Assembly: GCA_026398895.1 (NCBI GenBank)
Contig: JAPLRZ010000048.1
Coordinates: forward strand, 80,524 to 144,523
Direction of reading: 5' to 3'
Length of the DNA stretch: 64,000 nt
Source: Methylococcales bacterium
GTDB taxonomy: Bacteria; Pseudomonadota; Gammaproteobacteria; Methylococcales; Methylomonadaceae
The notes beneath the pieces are model-generated. The model searched no databases. It saw nothing but the letters and a program-made list of their open reading frames with translations, and was not told where the DNA came from. Positions 34,845-42,124 of the stretch are shown here, in pieces. How positions within the stretch are numbered: the first letter of the stretch is position 1; each line of letters starts with the position of its first letter. The position numbers and the translations under genes are program-made.

Positions 34845-35281
34845 GACGATGCTCCAAGCCGTTGTAGGTCTTTTTCCATGCCTTCAAGTCCTGCGCTGAT
34901 AGCGTCATGGACTAAGTCTGCAACCGCTGCCGCGTCTTCAGGTTTGGATTCAAACTCAATCGTCCAGACCACAATGCCTAAGCCATCATAAGAGCTAAAT
35001 ACTTCGACTGTGCCTTGGTAATAGCTCACAGGAAAAGGTGAGACAGGGCGTAGATAAACCAAGCGTCTGTTGGCATCATCAATTTCTTCAATCGTGTCTT
35101 TTATGTCGCCACCGCCATTGGTTATCGTCATATAACGCAACGCACCTTGCCCTTCGCCTTCTACGCGACAGCTTTCAATAATGGGAAACCAGACATCGAG
35201 TCTGCCTATGTTGCGTATGGCTTGCCAAACTACATCAGCGGGAACGTTCAGTTTTTTGGTAATGGGTTTTTTATTGGTCAT
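34838..35281 (-). CDS. SRPBCC-family (polyketide cyclase/START-like) protein
   Basis: 147 residues of the helix-grip fold: KLNVPADVVWQAIRNIGRLDVWFPII at the N-terminus and a long C-terminal helix. These proteins hold hydrophobic ligands or act as cyclases and hydrolases. The reaction is not predictable from sequence. Its stop overlaps the next, secreted gene, which suggests a joint function across cytoplasm and periplasm or simple cotranscription. Confidence 0.85.
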   Translation of the reverse strand: MTNKKPITKKLNVPADVVWQAIRNIGRLDVWFPIIESCRVEGEGQGALRYMTITNGGGDIKDTIEEIDDANRRLVYLRPVSPFPVSYYQGTVEVFSSYDGLGIVVWTIEFESKPEDAAAVADLVHDAISAGLEGMEKDLQRLGASSC

Positions 35282-35372
35282 GGCTTTTTTCCTCGTGAGC
35301 TTTCATGATGTGTGCAACCTAATTTAGCACCGCCAGCACAGGCTTGTATTGGAAAAAAGCGACAGATAGTGA

Positions 35373-35429
35373 GGAGTAAAATAGCTTTAGCTATTTTTTA
35401 CACGCCAATAGCTGAAGCTATTGGACTCC
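35373..35429. repeat. Palindromic repeat, GGAGT...ACTCC family, copy 2
   Basis: 57 bp with the same ends and the same two nested hairpins as 12787-12841 (AAATAGCTTTAGCTATTT and CCAATAGC...GCTATTGG), differing at a few paired positions, so the fold is kept. Confidence 0.8.
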
Positions 35430-35436
35430 AGCTTAC

Positions 35437-35760
35437 TTACTGCGTGACTTTGGCTAAATTCAACAAGCCAGAAAATTGAATGGTTTTTGACGTTTCAATT
35501 TGAGGATAAAGTGTGTCGGGTGACAAGCCATAAAGGGCTTGGAAGTCGTTAATCAAATGACTTTGGTCGTAGTAACCTGTGAAATGGGCAACATCCGCCC
35601 AACTGGAGAGCGTTTGTCGTTGGAATAGCGCATTGCGCAAACGGACGATGTGGGCATATTTTTTCGGCGTTGTGCCGATATGAAGCTGAAAGCGGCGTTC
35701 CAATGTTCGTTTGCTTAAACCCAATTTTTGGGCGAGCATCACAATTGAGTCAGTTCCGTT
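35437..35760 (-). pseudogene. AraC-family regulator, C-terminal fragment
   Basis: About 105 codons encode the AraC/XylS double helix-turn-helix (MLAQKLGLSKRTLERRFQLH and DVAHFTGYYDQSHLINDFQA). The effector-binding half is missing: upstream in frame there are only a few related codons (NGTDSIV) before a stop that lies inside the hrcA end. The joint therefore sits at the 3' end of hrcA. A GTG-ATG start could still express the DNA-binding part. Confidence 0.7.
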
Positions 35761-35768
35761 AGAGAGAT

Positions 35769-36815
35769 TTACAATGACTGTTTAGGATTTAAGGCTACGC
35801 CTAATAATTTTGCTGTGACATCCACAAAGGGAATAATCTTTTGATATGCCATGCGGGTAGGACCAATTACCCCTAATACCCCCACTACTTCGTCACTAAT
35901 TGAATAGGAGGAAGTGACTAAGCTACATTGATCAAAGGCATGATAGCCAGATTCTTTGCCGATAAAAATCTGCACACCGTCGGCTTTCATGCAGTGGTCT
36001 AGCAAGTGAATCACGCCTTGTTTTTGGCTAAAGGCTTCAAACAGGGTTTTTAAATGCTCTCTATCCGACAATTCCGAAAAGTCCATTAAATTGGTTTCGC
36101 CTGTTAGTACATAATCGTCTTTTTCTGGGTTTTGATGAAATGCCAGTCGCGCTATGTTGATAGCATCGAGCATTCCTTGATTCATGCGTTCTTGAGCGTC
36201 TTGCAGTTCTTTAAAAACCGCCTCGCGTACCGACATCAAGCTAAAACCGCAGTAAATGGAATTGAGGTAATTGGCAGCTTGTTGTAATTCAGCCGCACTG
36301 AAAACTTTATCGGTATGAATAATTTTGTTATGTACTTCCTGTTCATTAGTGACAAAAATCACTAATACGCGAGTATGCGATAAGGGTAAAAACTCGATAT
36401 GGCGCAAGCACACTGAGTCTCTACGCGGCAGGGTAACAACGCCAGCCATTTGGGTTAAGTCCGCTAGTAAGCGTGATGCTGCACCAATGACATCGGCATT
36501 ATCATCGGCTGACAAGCCTTCATGTAAACGGTTTAACTCTTGGGCGTTTAGTGCTTTAACGGTCAATAAATTATCGACGAATAGCCGATAACCTTTCACG
36601 GTTGGCACACGCCCTGCTGAGGTATGCGGGGAATGAATAAGTCCTTGCTGCTCCAAATCTGCCATGACATTGCGAATAGTGGCAGGACTCAAATTCAGCT
36701 CTGAATCTTTTGCTAAGATTTTTGAACCAACGGGTTGACCGTCACTGATATATCGCTCAACCAATGCTTTCAATAATTGTAGTGATCTATCACTCAAAAT
36801 TTGCGTCTTGCTCAC
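35769..36815 (-). CDS. hrcA: Heat-inducible transcription repressor HrcA
   Basis: HrcA binds CIRCE elements to repress chaperone genes. 348 residues starting at GTG 36815 (MSKTQILSDRSLQLLKALVERYISDGQPVGSK), with AGAGG upstream. The N-terminal winged helix has SPATIRNVMADLEQQGLIHSPHTSAGRVPT, the family signature, and the C-terminal ends VVGVLGVIGPTRMAYQKIIPFVD. No CIRCE palindrome is in the window, so its targets (groESL, grpE/dnaK) are elsewhere. Placed 29 bp after ppa on the same strand. Confidence 0.95.
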   Translation of the reverse strand: MSKTQILSDRSLQLLKALVERYISDGQPVGSKILAKDSELNLSPATIRNVMADLEQQGLIHSPHTSAGRVPTVKGYRLFVDNLLTVKALNAQELNRLHEGLSADDNADVIGAASRLLADLTQMAGVVTLPRRDSVCLRHIEFLPLSHTRVLVIFVTNEQEVHNKIIHTDKVFSAAELQQAANYLNSIYCGFSLMSVREAVFKELQDAQERMNQGMLDAINIARLAFHQNPEKDDYVLTGETNLMDFSELSDREHLKTLFEAFSQKQGVIHLLDHCMKADGVQIFIGKESGYHAFDQCSLVTSSYSISDEVVGVLGVIGPTRMAYQKIIPFVDVTAKLLGVALNPKQSL

Positions 36816-36844
36816 ACTAACCTCTAAAACCAGTACGGTACGCT

Positions 36845-37393
36845 TTAAAATGCGGGTTTATGCTCTAAGGCATCATAACGGGCAATACTAGAAAGGATCT
36901 CTTCACAGGCTTCGTCTAATCCACACCAACCTTCAACTTTCACCCATTTACCTTTTTCTAGGTCTTTGTAATGTTCAAAGAAATGGGAGATTTTAGCCAA
37001 ACGACCTTCAGAAATATTTTGATAGGTTTCTATTCGGTCAAACGCTGAAGTCAGTTGCGTGACAGGGACGGCTAACACCTTATTATCTACTCCCGCTTCA
37101 TCAACCATTTTCAACATTCCGATAGGACGGCAACGTACCACGCAACCCCCTAATACGGGGTCTGGAGTCAGCACTAATACATCAACAGGATCTCCGTCAC
37201 CTGACAGGCTATGCGGAATATAACCATAATTGGTTGGGTATTGCATAGCCGTTCCCATGAAGCGATCAACGGTCAACGCGCCTGTGTCTTTGTCCATTTC
37301 ATATTTGACGGGGTAACTAAACGCAGGGATTTCAATAACAACATTAATATCCAGTGGTACGTCTCGTCCAGACGAAACTCGTATTTGCGGCAT
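36845..37393 (-). CDS. ppa: Inorganic pyrophosphatase
   Basis: Family I soluble pyrophosphatase hydrolysing PPi to phosphate. 182 residues, close to the usual 176. The signature DGDPVDVLV with three metal-binding aspartates and the segments [18 protein letters not shown] and [12 protein letters not shown] are present. Two substitutions common in the family, for example EIPAFS for EIPANS, deserve note: the Asn usual in the sequence EIPxxS is Phe here. ATG 37393 has AGAGA upstream. Probably cotranscribed with hrcA. Confidence 0.94.
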   Translation of the reverse strand: MPQIRVSSGRDVPLDINVVIEIPAFSYPVKYEMDKDTGALTVDRFMGTAMQYPTNYGYIPHSLSGDGDPVDVLVLTPDPVLGGCVVRCRPIGMLKMVDEAGVDNKVLAVPVTQLTSAFDRIETYQNISEGRLAKISHFFEHYKDLEKGKWVKVEGWCGLDEACEEILSSIARYDALEHKPAF

Positions 37394-37470
37394 AACAGTC
37401 TCTTTAGTGAATGATAGAATGGCGGCATTATAGCAGTTGTTAGTCGTTAAACTTGAGAGGAATACCCGAT

Positions 37471-38292
37471 ATGCAAGGAATCACCGAAAAAATGCGCACT
37501 CAACTGAGTAGCCCTGTTCAGTATCAATTAATGTTAAATGATGAAAGTATCGATCTTAATCCATACTTAGGCAAAACCATTAAACTACGCTTTACAGGAC
37601 ATATTGCCTGCGTTCATTGTCATAAACCAATTAAAAAAACCTACAATCAAGGCTATTGTTACCCTTGTTTTATTAGCCTAGCACAATGTGATCTGTGTAT
37701 TCTGAAACCCGAAACCTGCCACTATCATAAGGGAACGTGTCGAGAACCAGCATGGGGTGAAACTTTCTGTTTTCAACCCCACCTTGTGTATCTTGCCAAT
37801 TCCAGCGGAATTAAAGTTGGCATTACCCGACAAACGCAAATCCCAACTCGTTGGATAGATCAAGGCGCGGTGCAAGCGTTGCCTATTTTTAGAGTTACTT
37901 CACGTTATCTGGCAGGGTTGATTGAAGTGGTACTGGCTAAACACGTTAGCGATAAAACCAGTTGGCAAAAAATGCTGAAAGCCCAGCCTGAATTTATCGA
38001 TTTAGTCGCACAACGTGATTCATTACTGGCATTGTGTGAGGCAGAGCTAACGCAGATTCGACAACAATTTGCGGCTGACGCGCTGGAATTGTTATCCAAT
38101 GAGCAGATAGTTGATATAAAGTTTCCGATAATCCACTATCCCAACAAACTAAAATCATTTAACTTTGACCAACAGCGTGAAGTCTCAGGCGTGTTGCAAG
38201 GCATAAAAGGGCAGTATTTATTATTAGACACTGGTGTGTTGAATATCCGTAAATTTACGGGCTATGAATTGGAGTTTTTGGGTGGTGATTAA
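37471..38292 (+). CDS. DUF2797-family zinc-ribbon protein
   Basis: 273 residues from ATG 37471, with GAGAGG ten bases upstream; an in-frame TTG at 37453 is not needed. A Cys/His-rich N-terminal region ([20 protein letters not shown] then [18 protein letters not shown]) looks like two zinc sites. Next is [23 protein letters not shown], a strand pattern resembling GIY-YIG nucleases, with R and W conserved; I suspect a related fold but cannot confirm. The family is common in Gammaproteobacteria and has no known function. It is divergent from ppa. Confidence 0.82.
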   Translation: MQGITEKMRTQLSSPVQYQLMLNDESIDLNPYLGKTIKLRFTGHIACVHCHKPIKKTYNQGYCYPCFISLAQCDLCILKPETCHYHKGTCREPAWGETFCFQPHLVYLANSSGIKVGITRQTQIPTRWIDQGAVQALPIFRVTSRYLAGLIEVVLAKHVSDKTSWQKMLKAQPEFIDLVAQRDSLLALCEAELTQIRQQFAADALELLSNEQIVDIKFPIIHYPNKLKSFNFDQQREVSGVLQGIKGQYLLLDTGVLNIRKFTGYELEFLGGD

Positions 38293-38321
38293 AAGGTTGT
38301 CCTAAATATTTAAGTTGAGAA

Positions 38322-38411
38322 TTGACCATTCACCCTGATTCTTCGACAGGCTCAGAACTAAAGGCAAGTCGAAGCCTGTCATGAGCTTGTCGAGTGGGGG
38401 TGAACGGTCAA
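38322..38411. repeat. Long imperfect palindromic repeat (TTCGACAGGCTCAG type)
   Basis: The outer arms TTGACCATTCACCC and GGGTGAACGGTCAA pair, and the inner arms CTTCGACAGGCTCA and TGAGCTTGTCGAG pair, with a loop containing a further GTCGAAGCCTGTCATG. This resembles a widespread bacterial intergenic repeat. It lies between convergent genes and may also end transcription. Confidence 0.7.
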
Positions 38412-38419
38412 TCCGTTTA

Positions 38420-39937
38420 TTATTCGATAAGCACAGGAATTTTACCGATTTTTTGTTGCCAGATTTTGGGTGCAATCAAATGAATTGATTCACCTTTTGT
38501 ATCAACAGCAACGGTGACAGGCATATCCTCAATCACAAATTCGTGTATCGCTTCCATGCCTAAATCAGCAAACGCGACGATTCTGGATTTACGAATAGCT
38601 TTTGAAACCAGATATGCTGCACCACCCACCGCCATTAAATAAATGGCTTGGTGTTTTTTAATGGCGGTAATGGCTTCTGCACCACGCTCGGATTTACCTA
38701 TCATGCCGATTAGCCCTGTTTTTGCTAGCATGGTTTCAGTGAATTTATCCATGCGTGTAGCAGTAGTCGGCCCTGCTGGACCAACAACTTCATCACGCAC
38801 AGGATCAACAGGCCCAACGTAATAAATAAATTTATTGGTGAAATCCACAGGCAATGGTTCACCGCGTTCGATTAAATCACACAAGCGTTTATGTGCAGCA
38901 TCCCGTCCTGTCAGCATCGTGCCGCTGAGTAACAAGGTTTCTCCGAGTTTCCACGTTGCCATCTCTGCTTTAGTCACAGTGTCGAGATTAACACGCCGCG
39001 CCGTTGCCCCTGCTGCCCACGTTATTTTGGGCCAATCTTCTAAATGGGGTGGGGTAAATTCTGCCGCGCCTGAACCATCAAGCACAAAATGGGTATGACG
39101 AGTTGCCGCACAATTAGGAATAATCGCCACGGGTTTATTCGCCGCATGAGTCGGATAATCTTTGATTTTAATATCCAGCACAGTAGTGAGTCCGCCTAGC
39201 CCTTGTGCGCCTATGCCTAATGCGTTGACTTTTTCATACAATTCTAAACGCAATTCTTCTAGTGCATTATTCGCACCTCTGGCAATCAGTTCTTGTATAT
39301 CGATGGATTCCATACAGGCTTGTTTTGCCAATAACATGGCTTTTTCTGCCGTGCCACCGATGCCTATCCCTAAAATTCCAGGTGGACACCAGCCCGCACC
39401 CATCGTGGGAACAGTTTTTAAAACCCAATCAACAATGTTGTCCGACGGATTAAGCATGACAAATTTTGATTTCGCCTCAGAACCGCCGCCTTTTGCCGCG
39501 ATTTCGACTTCTACGGTGTCGCCCAATACCAATTCAGTATGAACAATGGCGGGGGTGTTGTCGCCTGTATTGATGCGTTTACCTGCGGGGTCTGATAATA
39601 CCGAGGCGCGGAGAACGTTATCAGGATGACTGTAAGCACGCCTAACGCCTTCATTGACCATATCGAGAATGCTCAGCGTACTTGCCCACTGAACGCTCAT
39701 GCCAATTTTTAAAAACACCACCACGATGCCTGTATCTTGGCAAATCGGTCTATGCCCTTCAGCACATAAACGGGAGTTGATAAGAATTTGCGCGATTGCA
39801 TCTTTCGCGGCGGGACTTTGTTCTTTTTCGTAAGCCGCGTTAAGGGCTTGAATAAAGTCTAACGGATGATAGTAAGAAATGTATTGCAGAGAATCGGCAA
39901 TACTTTGGATAAAGTCTTCTTGGCGTATAAGTGTCAT
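38420..39937 (-). CDS. Fumarate hydratase class I (iron-sulfur)
   Basis: Hydrates fumarate to malate in the TCA cycle with a labile 4Fe-4S cluster. 505 residues covering both the Fumerase and Fumerase_C domains in one chain. Cluster cysteine candidates are in RPICQDTG, GWCPPGILG and IPNCAATRHTHF. The C-terminal half has SGTMLTGRDAAHKRL and TTATRMDKFTE, all typical. The oxygen-sensitive class I enzyme suits low-oxygen life; whether a class II fumC exists elsewhere is unknown. It is followed by hicBA upstream on the same strand but reads as a separate unit. Confidence 0.93.
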   Translation of the reverse strand: MTLIRQEDFIQSIADSLQYISYYHPLDFIQALNAAYEKEQSPAAKDAIAQILINSRLCAEGHRPICQDTGIVVVFLKIGMSVQWASTLSILDMVNEGVRRAYSHPDNVLRASVLSDPAGKRINTGDNTPAIVHTELVLGDTVEVEIAAKGGGSEAKSKFVMLNPSDNIVDWVLKTVPTMGAGWCPPGILGIGIGGTAEKAMLLAKQACMESIDIQELIARGANNALEELRLELYEKVNALGIGAQGLGGLTTVLDIKIKDYPTHAANKPVAIIPNCAATRHTHFVLDGSGAAEFTPPHLEDWPKITWAAGATARRVNLDTVTKAEMATWKLGETLLLSGTMLTGRDAAHKRLCDLIERGEPLPVDFTNKFIYYVGPVDPVRDEVVGPAGPTTATRMDKFTETMLAKTGLIGMIGKSERGAEAITAIKKHQAIYLMAVGGAAYLVSKAIRKSRIVAFADLGMEAIHEFVIEDMPVTVAVDTKGESIHLIAPKIWQQKIGKIPVLIE

Positions 39938-39966
39938 GGTATCTCTCTCATAGGTTGGGTTATCAA

Positions 39967-40185
39967 TTATTTCATTGCATTAATAAATTCATCAACAGAA
40001 ATACCCGCTTGTTTGAGCAAACCCGATAAAGTACCCGTGTTAAGTTCACGATGATTAGGTACAACACAACCCTGAGAACCACGGCGGAGCATAATATGAC
40101 TGCCACGTTGACGAATCACTACAAAGCCAAGCAATTGCAAAATTCGAATTGCCTCTGCACCAGAAATAATTGGCAAGCTAGGCAT
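39967..40185 (-). CDS. hicA: HicA toxin (mRNA interferase)
   Basis: 72 residues with the double-stranded RNA-binding-like fold of HicA: MPSLPIISGAEAIRILQLLGFVVIRQRGSHIML with the catalytic His in GSHIML, then VPNHRELNTGTLSGLLKQAGIS. It cleaves mRNA when free of HicB. It overlaps the antitoxin gene by eight bases and is second in the transcript, the antitoxin-first order. Intact. Confidence 0.93.
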   Translation of the reverse strand: MPSLPIISGAEAIRILQLLGFVVIRQRGSHIMLRRGSQGCVVPNHRELNTGTLSGLLKQAGISVDEFINAMK

Positions 40186-40384
40186 ATTTGGGAACTTGGA
40201 ATGTCGTCAGCAATGAACGCCCTGAAATAGTTAGTGGGAATTCCTCCAAGTACAGTTCGGTGGCTTCTTGTAGATTCAACAAAGCCTCTTCAATGCTTTC
40301 ACCTTGCGTTGTTGTTCCTGTTTCAGGATTTAACGCAACATAACCACCTTCAGGAGCGGGTGTTAATACGGCAGATAGTTCCAT
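40178..40384 (-). CDS. hicB: HicB antitoxin
   Basis: 68 residues with the partial RNase H-like fold (LTPAPEGGYVALNPETGTTTQGESIEEALLNLQEATELYLEEF). The C-terminal DNA-binding domain found in long HicB is missing, as in the short type. It blocks HicA and probably represses the pair together with it. A 7-bp hairpin (GGTACGC/GCGTACC) sits 23 bases upstream and may be an operator. Confidence 0.92.
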   Translation of the reverse strand: MELSAVLTPAPEGGYVALNPETGTTTQGESIEEALLNLQEATELYLEEFPLTISGRSLLTTFQVPKYA

Positions 40385-40407
40385 GATGTTTTCTCATAAG
40401 GTTGTGG

Positions 40408-40424
40408 GGTACGCATCGCGTACC
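40408..40424. promoter_or_regulatory. Small palindrome upstream of hicB
   Basis: GGTACGC-ATC-GCGTACC, perfect 7-bp arms. Position 23 bp upstream of the hicB start makes it an operator candidate. A second inverted pair, CAAACAA...TTGTTTG, spans about 40434-40484. Function inferred from position. Confidence 0.35.
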
Positions 40425-40492
40425 TCGTGTTATCAAACAAAAATGTGTGTGGATAAAAAAACCATACACCGCTTTTCTTGTTTGATTGAGGC

Positions 40493-40789
40493 TTAGGTAC
40501 GTTCAATTTCAAGAAGCCTTATCAGTTCAACGGCAGCATCCAGTCTGCGGTGGAGAAGCGACAACTCAAAGGCTGTGCCGATAAGTCCAGCCGCAAATAC
40601 CCTGACCAATGTTGGGATGTTGGAACTAGCTATTAAATAGATCGTAAGACCTGAGGCGACAAAGTAGGCAATGAAAGTTACGAGTGGTCTCGGTGTTAAT
40701 GTCTCGGCTAAAATCTCCTCAGCCTTTCTTTTTCGCTCAAAAGTTTCAAAGATAACTTGAGCTTCGAGTTCCGATCTTTGGGGCTTCAT
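40493..40789 (-). CDS. Small membrane protein, unrecognised
   Basis: 98 residues from ATG 40789, which has GGAGGAAG directly upstream; the longer frame from 40864 is built from a repeat and is rejected. An N-terminal amphipathic, charged helix (1-28) is followed by two hydrophobic segments (about 36-53 and 58-78, PLVTFIAYFVASGLTIYLIA and LVRVFAAGLIGTAFELSLL) and a charged tail. No family recognised. It lies between hicBA and the FHA gene on the same strand. Confidence 0.6.
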   Translation of the reverse strand: MKPQRSELEAQVIFETFERKRKAEEILAETLTPRPLVTFIAYFVASGLTIYLIASSNIPTLVRVFAAGLIGTAFELSLLHRRLDAAVELIRLLEIERT

Positions 40790-40819
40790 ATCTTCCTCCA
40801 TCTGAAAAAATCGTAGATA

Positions 40820-40890
40820 CAAGGATGGGCAGAGAAACACGAACTCCATCACATTACAGATCAATGATGGGGTTCAGCTGTCGTCTCTAC
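40820..40890. repeat. Diverged copy of the ATGGGT...ACCCAT repeat
   Basis: About 70 bp aligning with 41603-41682, including the shared core CCATCACATTACA. Its right end contains the FHA gene stop, so that gene ends inside or at the repeat. Confidence 0.6.
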
Positions 40891-41582
40891 GGGGCAGTCG
40901 TTGGTTGATAAAATGTTAAGTCTATGCCGCGTATTTGCAGATTATCGTGGTTTTGTAATTTGACACGTCCGCTAATCAGCTTGTTATTAAGATGAACTTT
41001 GCCTCGTTTTTCGGGGATCAAGTAATAGCCATCACTCTGACGGGCAATAATCGCACTTAGTTTCGGTGCGAACCAGCCGCTTGTGTACAGGTCACAATCA
41101 CTACGCTTACCAATGTTAAAATTTTGTGTCGATAATGCCCATTGCTGACCATGATTAGCACCACCCGTTTGCACCAAATAGGGCGTTTTAGCCTGTTGTT
41201 GCTGTAGTATCGCCTTTAATTGTGAGCTATTAACCATCACTGTTTGGTCTTCGATGATAGCATTTGGATTAGGCGTAGCTGAGCCAGTGGATAAATCGAC
41301 CGCGATAAACTTCAATTTATGTTTAAAGATACCGATTTCATCGCCATAAACCAGTTGCCCTTGAGAAATGCGGCGACCATTTAAAAATACGCCATTGGTG
41401 CTGTTATTATCCGTGATAAAAAAATCATTCCCTTCTTGCACGATGTTTGCGTGATGCCCAGACACGCCTCTGTTGTTGATAACGACATGGTTATCGGTGG
41501 ATCTACCAATGCGGGTTACAGTCAGTTGTAAAGGTGCGGTAAATTTCAGTTCACCGTTAAAATATACTTGTAAAAATGCCAT
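40887..41582 (-). CDS. Double FHA-domain protein
   Basis: 231 residues. An N-terminal FHA domain (about 20-95) keeps IGRSTDNHVVI, the SGHHANI serine-histidine and NNSTNGVFLNG, so phosphothreonine binding is likely. A second, degenerate FHA-like domain (about 145-225; FNIGKRSDCDL and GKVHLNNKLI) has lost the SxxH pair and may be structural. A linker rich in Gln separates them. AGAGG precedes the ATG. A partner kinase is not adjacent. The C-terminus lies next to a repeat copy. Confidence 0.88.
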   Translation of the reverse strand: MAFLQVYFNGELKFTAPLQLTVTRIGRSTDNHVVINNRGVSGHHANIVQEGNDFFITDNNSTNGVFLNGRRISQGQLVYGDEIGIFKHKLKFIAVDLSTGSATPNPNAIIEDQTVMVNSSQLKAILQQQQAKTPYLVQTGGANHGQQWALSTQNFNIGKRSDCDLYTSGWFAPKLSAIIARQSDGYYLIPEKRGKVHLNNKLISGRVKLQNHDNLQIRGIDLTFYQPTTAP

Positions 41583-41602
41583 CGGGGGAATACCTCTAGC
41601 GA

Positions 41603-41682
41603 GTAGGATGGGTAAGCAACGCGAAACCCATCACATTACATAATTAATAATGGGTTTCGTCTATCGCCTCTACCCATCCTAC
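41603..41682. repeat. 80-bp palindromic repeat upstream of the FHA gene
   Basis: Arms GTAGGATGGGT and ACCCATCCTAC form the outer stem; GAAACCCAT and ATGGGTTTC form the inner one. A diverged copy is at 40820-40890. They flank the FHA gene as imperfect direct repeats. Confidence 0.8.
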
Positions 41683-41764
41683 TTTTTTCGTCCTTTTCGT
41701 GGACACTAACTTTTATAACTGAGTGGGTTGAGCTGGCGAGCCAACCCAACAAAACCTGCGAATG

Positions 41765-41802
41765 TATTGGGTTGCTAAAAAGCGGCAATCCAACCTACAG
41801 AT
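41765..41802 (+). repeat. TTGGGTTGC...GCAACCCAA repeat, copy 1
   Basis: A hairpin with arms TTGGGTTGC and GCAATCCAA, ending in CTACAGAT. The same 38-bp sequence, with a few changes, is at 42084-42122, so two direct copies bracket the small secreted gene. Confidence 0.75.
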
Positions 41803-41812
41803 TATCTTAATC

Positions 41813-42034
41813 TTAGCCGCCTTTACCGCCAGATTTACCCATTTTTTGTTTTTTAGGCTTATTTTCTTTTGCCACTTTAGGTTTTTCAGCGGCTTTATCT
41901 TCTTTTGCTATTTCAGTCTGAGGCTTGGTTATTTCTGAAGTAGTTGTTTTTTCAGCATCTAGTTTTGGTGTATTTTCTGCGTGGGCAATAACAAAAGGTA
42001 GGAATGCAATGGCGATAATGAAAGTTTTTCTCAT
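41813..42034 (-). CDS. Small secreted Lys-rich protein
   Basis: 73 residues: a Sec signal peptide (MRKTFIIAIAFLPFVIAHA) and then a disordered mature part made almost only of Lys, Glu, Ala, Pro and Thr, ending KMGKSGGKGG. A ribosome binding site (GGAGA) is present. No fold or family recognised. It may be periplasmic or exported. Direct repeat copies on both sides make it look like an accessory cassette. Confidence 0.6.
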   Translation of the reverse strand: MRKTFIIAIAFLPFVIAHAENTPKLDAEKTTTSEITKPQTEIAKEDKAAEKPKVAKENKPKKQKMGKSGGKGG

Positions 42035-42083
42035 GGTTGTGTTCTCCGTATGGCTTTTTACAAAAGTGTGTAAGTCGAGTTAA

Positions 42084-42122
42084 ATGTGTTGGGTTGCCAA
42101 AACGCGGCAACCCAATCTACAG
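42084..42122 (+). repeat. TTGGGTTGC...GCAACCCAA repeat, copy 2
   Basis: Perfect arms GGGTTGCC / GGCAACCC with the same CTACAGAT end as the copy at 41765. It abuts the stop of the glucan synthase gene and may assist termination. Confidence 0.75.
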
Positions 42123-42124
42123 AT

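Noticed and set aside
40790..40864. Upstream extension of the small membrane protein
   Set aside because: The added residues come from a repeat copy, and GGAGGAAG fits the ATG at 40789.
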